A stretch of DNA of 64,000 nucleotides, taken from NCBI GenBank assembly GCA_024236155.1, contig JACKLA010000001.1, positions 434,001-498,000 on the forward strand, given 5' to 3'. How positions within the stretch are numbered: position 1 is the stretch's first letter; each line of letters begins with the position of its first letter. Both the position numbers and the translations under genes were made by a program. A model generated the notes under the pieces. That model saw only the letters and a list, made by a program, of their open reading frames with translations, was not told where the DNA came from and did not search any database. Below, in pieces: positions 61,485 through 64,000 of this stretch. The stretch comes from Sphingomonadaceae bacterium. GTDB lineage: Bacteria; Pseudomonadota; Alphaproteobacteria; Sphingomonadales; Sphingomonadaceae.

Positions 61485-62231
61485 TCAAAAGGCCTTATGC
61501 TTGGCAACCCAACGCCGTATTTTGGCCCATCGCGTATCGACATTGTGGCGATATCCCCGAGACTTGTTCTTCAGATTTGTGGGAGCGCCAATGGCATCAA
61601 GCATTGGCGGGATAATGTTCCCATCATTTGCGGCGCGAGCTGCGTCGTAGTCGATGACAGTCAGGTTATCAGGACCAAATTCATCGGCCCAAAGCTTGCG
61701 AATGTGATCATAGTCGACCAGCCAGCTATCGTCTTCGACATAGCGATGACTATCTGGCTCTTGCGAGGGCAAACGGCCCGGCACTTTCAATATCTGCCTG
61801 CGCATCGAGTCGAGGTACGCTTGTCGATTGCGCAGAACGAGCAATACACGGACGTCGAATCTTTCTGCTTCGATCAGCTGGCCTAGCGTGCGCAACTCGT
61901 CAGGGTATCGGAGCAAGGCCAACCCTTCTGCTGAGAAAATCGGCTCGGATTGCGGATGGGCCGCGTAGTGTCGGGAGACATTGTTGGCAACTTCGTGCCT
62001 GAACGATTCGATGTCTGCGATTTCGTACTTCTCCTTGGAGAACGACATGCGCTCGGGGCGCATCGCTGCGACATGAAGTTCGAGGTGGTTTTCGATCTCC
62101 TTCATGCCCTCGTAGAACGAGAACCCCGCATTCGAGAGCACTCGCGCGTGGTCGCGCATGAAATACTGGAATGCCGTGCTGCCGGTCTTGTGGGTCCCGA
62201 TGTGCAGGTGCAGGCGCTTTTTGGAGGTCAT
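61485..62231 (-). CDS. Sulfotransferase family protein
   Basis: The protein has 248 residues from ATG 62231. Seen: the PAPS-binding 5'-phosphosulfate loop H-I-G-T-H-K-T-G-S-T (10-19) and a 3'-phosphate region with V-L-R-N-R-Q-A-Y-L-D-S-M-R-R-Q. It should move sulfate from PAPS to a sugar or lipid. GC is lower than in the kds genes (hand count, see findings). It is 38 bases upstream of the dioxygenase-Rieske gene in the transcription order. Confidence 0.83.
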   Translation of the reverse strand: MTSKKRLHLHIGTHKTGSTAFQYFMRDHARVLSNAGFSFYEGMKEIENHLELHVAAMRPERMSFSKEKYEIADIESFRHEVANNVSRHYAAHPQSEPIFSAEGLALLRYPDELRTLGQLIEAERFDVRVLLVLRNRQAYLDSMRRQILKVPGRLPSQEPDSHRYVEDDSWLVDYDHIRKLWADEFGPDNLTVIDYDAARAANDGNIIPPMLDAIGAPTNLKNKSRGYRHNVDTRWAKIRRWVAKHKAF

Positions 62232-62250
62232 CGTATTTTCATTTCTGAGT

Positions 62251-63564
62251 TCAACTATGTTTCGGCAGGCCCAACGCGCTGGAATCGAGTCCGGTCTTCT
62301 TCCGCGCGACGAGCCACAGCAGGAGATTCCAACTGCAAGTGGCAGCGAAGTTCGCGCTCGCTGCACCGACGATGCCGAAGCGGGGGATCAGGATCAGGCA
62401 GAGCACGACGTTCAGCGCCAGCGCTGCCAGCGTCGTGCGCATCACGAGGAATTCGAAGTGATGCATGACGAGTAGAGTGCGGGCCATGCCGATGGCGGCG
62501 CTGAAAGTCAGTCCGCTGGCAACGATCAGCGCAGGCAGTGCCGAGACGGCGAAATCCGGGCCGAAGAGGAATGCGAAAACCTGCTCGCCGAATGCCAGCA
62601 GGATCAGCGGCAGGGGCAGGGCCGTGGCAAGACCAAGCCGGGCCAGCCAGGTGGCGGTGGCTGCCATCCCGCCAGTATCGGCCTGCTTGCGCATCCGGGC
62701 AAAACGCTGCCCGGCAAGCATGTTGAGCGCGACATAACCGAAGCTTGCCAGCATCGCGACCTGCAGCGCAGCACGATAGTGGCCGAGATCGGTCGGCGGA
62801 ACGAAATTGCCGAGCAGCAGCATGTCGATATAGCCGTTAAGCTGCACCAGTCCGGCGCTTCCGGCGAGGGCGGCGGCGCTGGCGATCCACGATTTGCGGA
62901 TGGCAGGGCCGACGGCAATCGGCGCCACTTTCGGAGCGATTGCGTTGAGGACCAGCTGGCCGAAAATGGCGGCAAGGCAGGCGGCCGCTGTCAGTGCGCC
63001 AAACAGCTTGGGCAAGTCACCGGATGCATCATCCGATCCGATCCACAACCATGCCATGCCGATCCCGGCAAGCAGGAGGAGGGGACGGACCAGCATCTCT
63101 GGAATCTGGGCCGCCGCCGGGCGATCAATGCCGCGTATCGACGCCATGCGCATCGCCGAAACCTGGTCGCACAACAGCGCGAACATCAGCAACCCGATCG
63201 CTAGTGGAGCGACCGGCTGCAACGCACGGGCAACCGGCGCGCCAGAGAGGTAAATCGCCATGAGGCCGATTGCTCCGGCGATGCCAGCTATAGCCAGCGC
63301 CCCGACTGCGCCGGTGCGGGCCATCGCACGCGCTTCGCCATCGACTTGGCCATGGGCCGATACGGTGCGCAGCAGCAAGGTCGCCCAGCCGTTGGAAATC
63401 GGCACCGCCGCAATGGCCATGAGCGCAACGCAATAGGCATAGACCCCGAGTGCATCGGCCCCGAACCAGCGCGCAATGGCAATCGTGACGCAAACCGACA
63501 GCCCCGTCCCCGCCACACGCAGGAGCGCTACCGAAACCCCCTGTTGCATGAGCTTGCGCAACAT
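62251..63564 (-). CDS. Polysaccharide flippase (Wzx-like, MATE/MOP family)
   Basis: The protein has 437 residues from ATG 63564 with about 12 hydrophobic helices. Seen: V-S-V-A-L-L-R-V-A-G-T-G-L-S-V near the start and I-A-R-W-F-G-A-D-A-L-G-V-Y-A-Y. The later loop R-F-G-I-V-G-A-A-S-A-N is typical of oligosaccharide flippases. It overlaps the asparagine synthase stop (TGATG). It should move lipid-linked repeat units across the inner membrane. Confidence 0.88.
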   Translation of the reverse strand: MLRKLMQQGVSVALLRVAGTGLSVCVTIAIARWFGADALGVYAYCVALMAIAAVPISNGWATLLLRTVSAHGQVDGEARAMARTGAVGALAIAGIAGAIGLMAIYLSGAPVARALQPVAPLAIGLLMFALLCDQVSAMRMASIRGIDRPAAAQIPEMLVRPLLLLAGIGMAWLWIGSDDASGDLPKLFGALTAAACLAAIFGQLVLNAIAPKVAPIAVGPAIRKSWIASAAALAGSAGLVQLNGYIDMLLLGNFVPPTDLGHYRAALQVAMLASFGYVALNMLAGQRFARMRKQADTGGMAATATWLARLGLATALPLPLILLAFGEQVFAFLFGPDFAVSALPALIVASGLTFSAAIGMARTLLVMHHFEFLVMRTTLAALALNVVLCLILIPRFGIVGAASANFAATCSWNLLLWLVARKKTGLDSSALGLPKHS

Positions 63565-64000
63565 CAGCCGACCTGCCTGCCTTGCCACGCCTGGAACATC
63601 AGCACATTCCACAGCAGCGTTTCGTGGTCGCGCTTGCCTGACAGGTGCTCGCTCCAGCGCCTGCGGACCATATCGATATCGAGCAGGCCCGAGCGGCCGA
63701 GCGCATCGCGCGACAATTCGCTTTCGGCCCAGTCGCGCAGGCCGGTGCGCAGCCAGCGTCCGACGGGAATGGCAAACCCAGCCTTGGGCCGATCGACCAG
63801 TGCGCGTGGTACGCGATCATACAGCATTTCGCGCAGCAGGCGCTTGCCGATGCCCGCACCGGCGCGCATTTCTGCAGGCAGGCTCCAGGCAAAACGGAAC
63901 AGGTCGCGTTCGAGATAGGGCGTGCGGGTTTCGAGCGCGACAGCCATCGCTGCCCGGTCGACTTTCACCAGCACATCGTCGGGCATGTAATTGGCTGTGT
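63564..64000 (-). CDS. asnB: Asparagine synthase (glutamine-hydrolysing), C-terminal part, 5' end outside window
   Basis: The minus strand from the window edge reads about 145 C-terminal residues, with N-Y-M-P-D-D-V-L-V-K-V-D-R-A-A-M-A at its start. It also has R-T-P-Y-L-E-R-D and R-P-K-A-G-F-A-I-P-V-G-R-W, all from the synthetase domain. The N-terminal amidotransferase domain is outside the window. Such asnB copies are common in exopolysaccharide loci, where they may amidate uronic acids. A free-asparagine role cannot be excluded. Confidence 0.88.
   Translation of the reverse strand, partial: TANYMPDDVLVKVDRAAMAVALETRTPYLERDLFRFAWSLPAEMRAGAGIGKRLLREMLYDRVPRALVDRPKAGFAIPVGRWLRTGLRDWAESELSRDALGRSGLLDIDMVRRRWSEHLSGKRDHETLLWNVLMFQAWQGRQVG

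Overview
The window is GC-rich, densely packed, single-copy bacterial chromosome. Gene content and order point to an alphaproteobacterium of the order Sphingomonadales, most likely Erythrobacteraceae. The evidence is maf-ppsR-hemE-hemJ-rho followed by mnmE-mnmG-rsmG-parA-parB, the helicase-S4-fdxA-carD run, a TrcR (DUF1013) gene, a bactofilin/M23 pair, and many 4-base ATGA start/stop overlaps. I saw no rRNA, tRNA, insertion sequence, phage or CRISPR array.

Region 1 (1-14 kb) looks like the chromosome origin and centromere. The only gene-free stretch over 300 bases (1300-1625) lies between divergent ppsR and hemE, the position of Cori in Caulobacter. It holds two near-consensus DnaA boxes, five GANTC sites, a 20-bp-period repeat and an AT-rich run. 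About 8 kb away are four perfect 16-bp parS palindromes, three of them inside mnmG or rsmG reading frames, next to parA and parB.

Region 2 (14-36 kb) is housekeeping and accessory metabolism. It has a glycine-zipper envelope protein, free methionine-R-sulfoxide reductase, a PQQ-type dehydrogenase, an acyl-CoA dehydrogenase, Sua5, and two tandem GIN-domain (DUF2807) proteins behind a palindromic promoter. These are followed by CarD, ferredoxin, S4 protein and Suv3-like helicase, an M23 peptidase, hemB, two GNATs, gamma carbonic anhydrase, a truncated haemoglobin and ClpA.

Region 3 (35-49 kb) holds a quinone oxidoreductase, a metallophosphoesterase/glycosyltransferase pair that may remodel lipids under phosphate limitation, TrcR and an acyl-CoA ligase. 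It continues with a bactofilin/LmdC-like peptidase pair, the nadD-rsfS-rlmH-envC-ctpA run, DsbB and a COQ7-type hydroxylase.

Region 4 (49-64 kb) is a surface polysaccharide locus. wecB and wecC (UDP-ManNAcA) run rightward. A long leftward block encodes asparagine synthase, a flippase, a sulfotransferase, an unusual PhyH-dioxygenase/Rieske fusion, an acyltransferase, an FkbM methyltransferase, the Kdo genes kdsD, kdsB and kdsA, a GT4 glycosyltransferase, a polyprenyl-phosphate sugar transferase and a nucleotide-sugar epimerase. Together they suggest an acidic, modified, probably Kdo-containing exopolysaccharide or capsule. The genes at about 59.0-62.2 kb have visibly lower GC than their neighbours. 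The asparagine synthase is cut by the right edge of the window and the Maf gene by the left edge.
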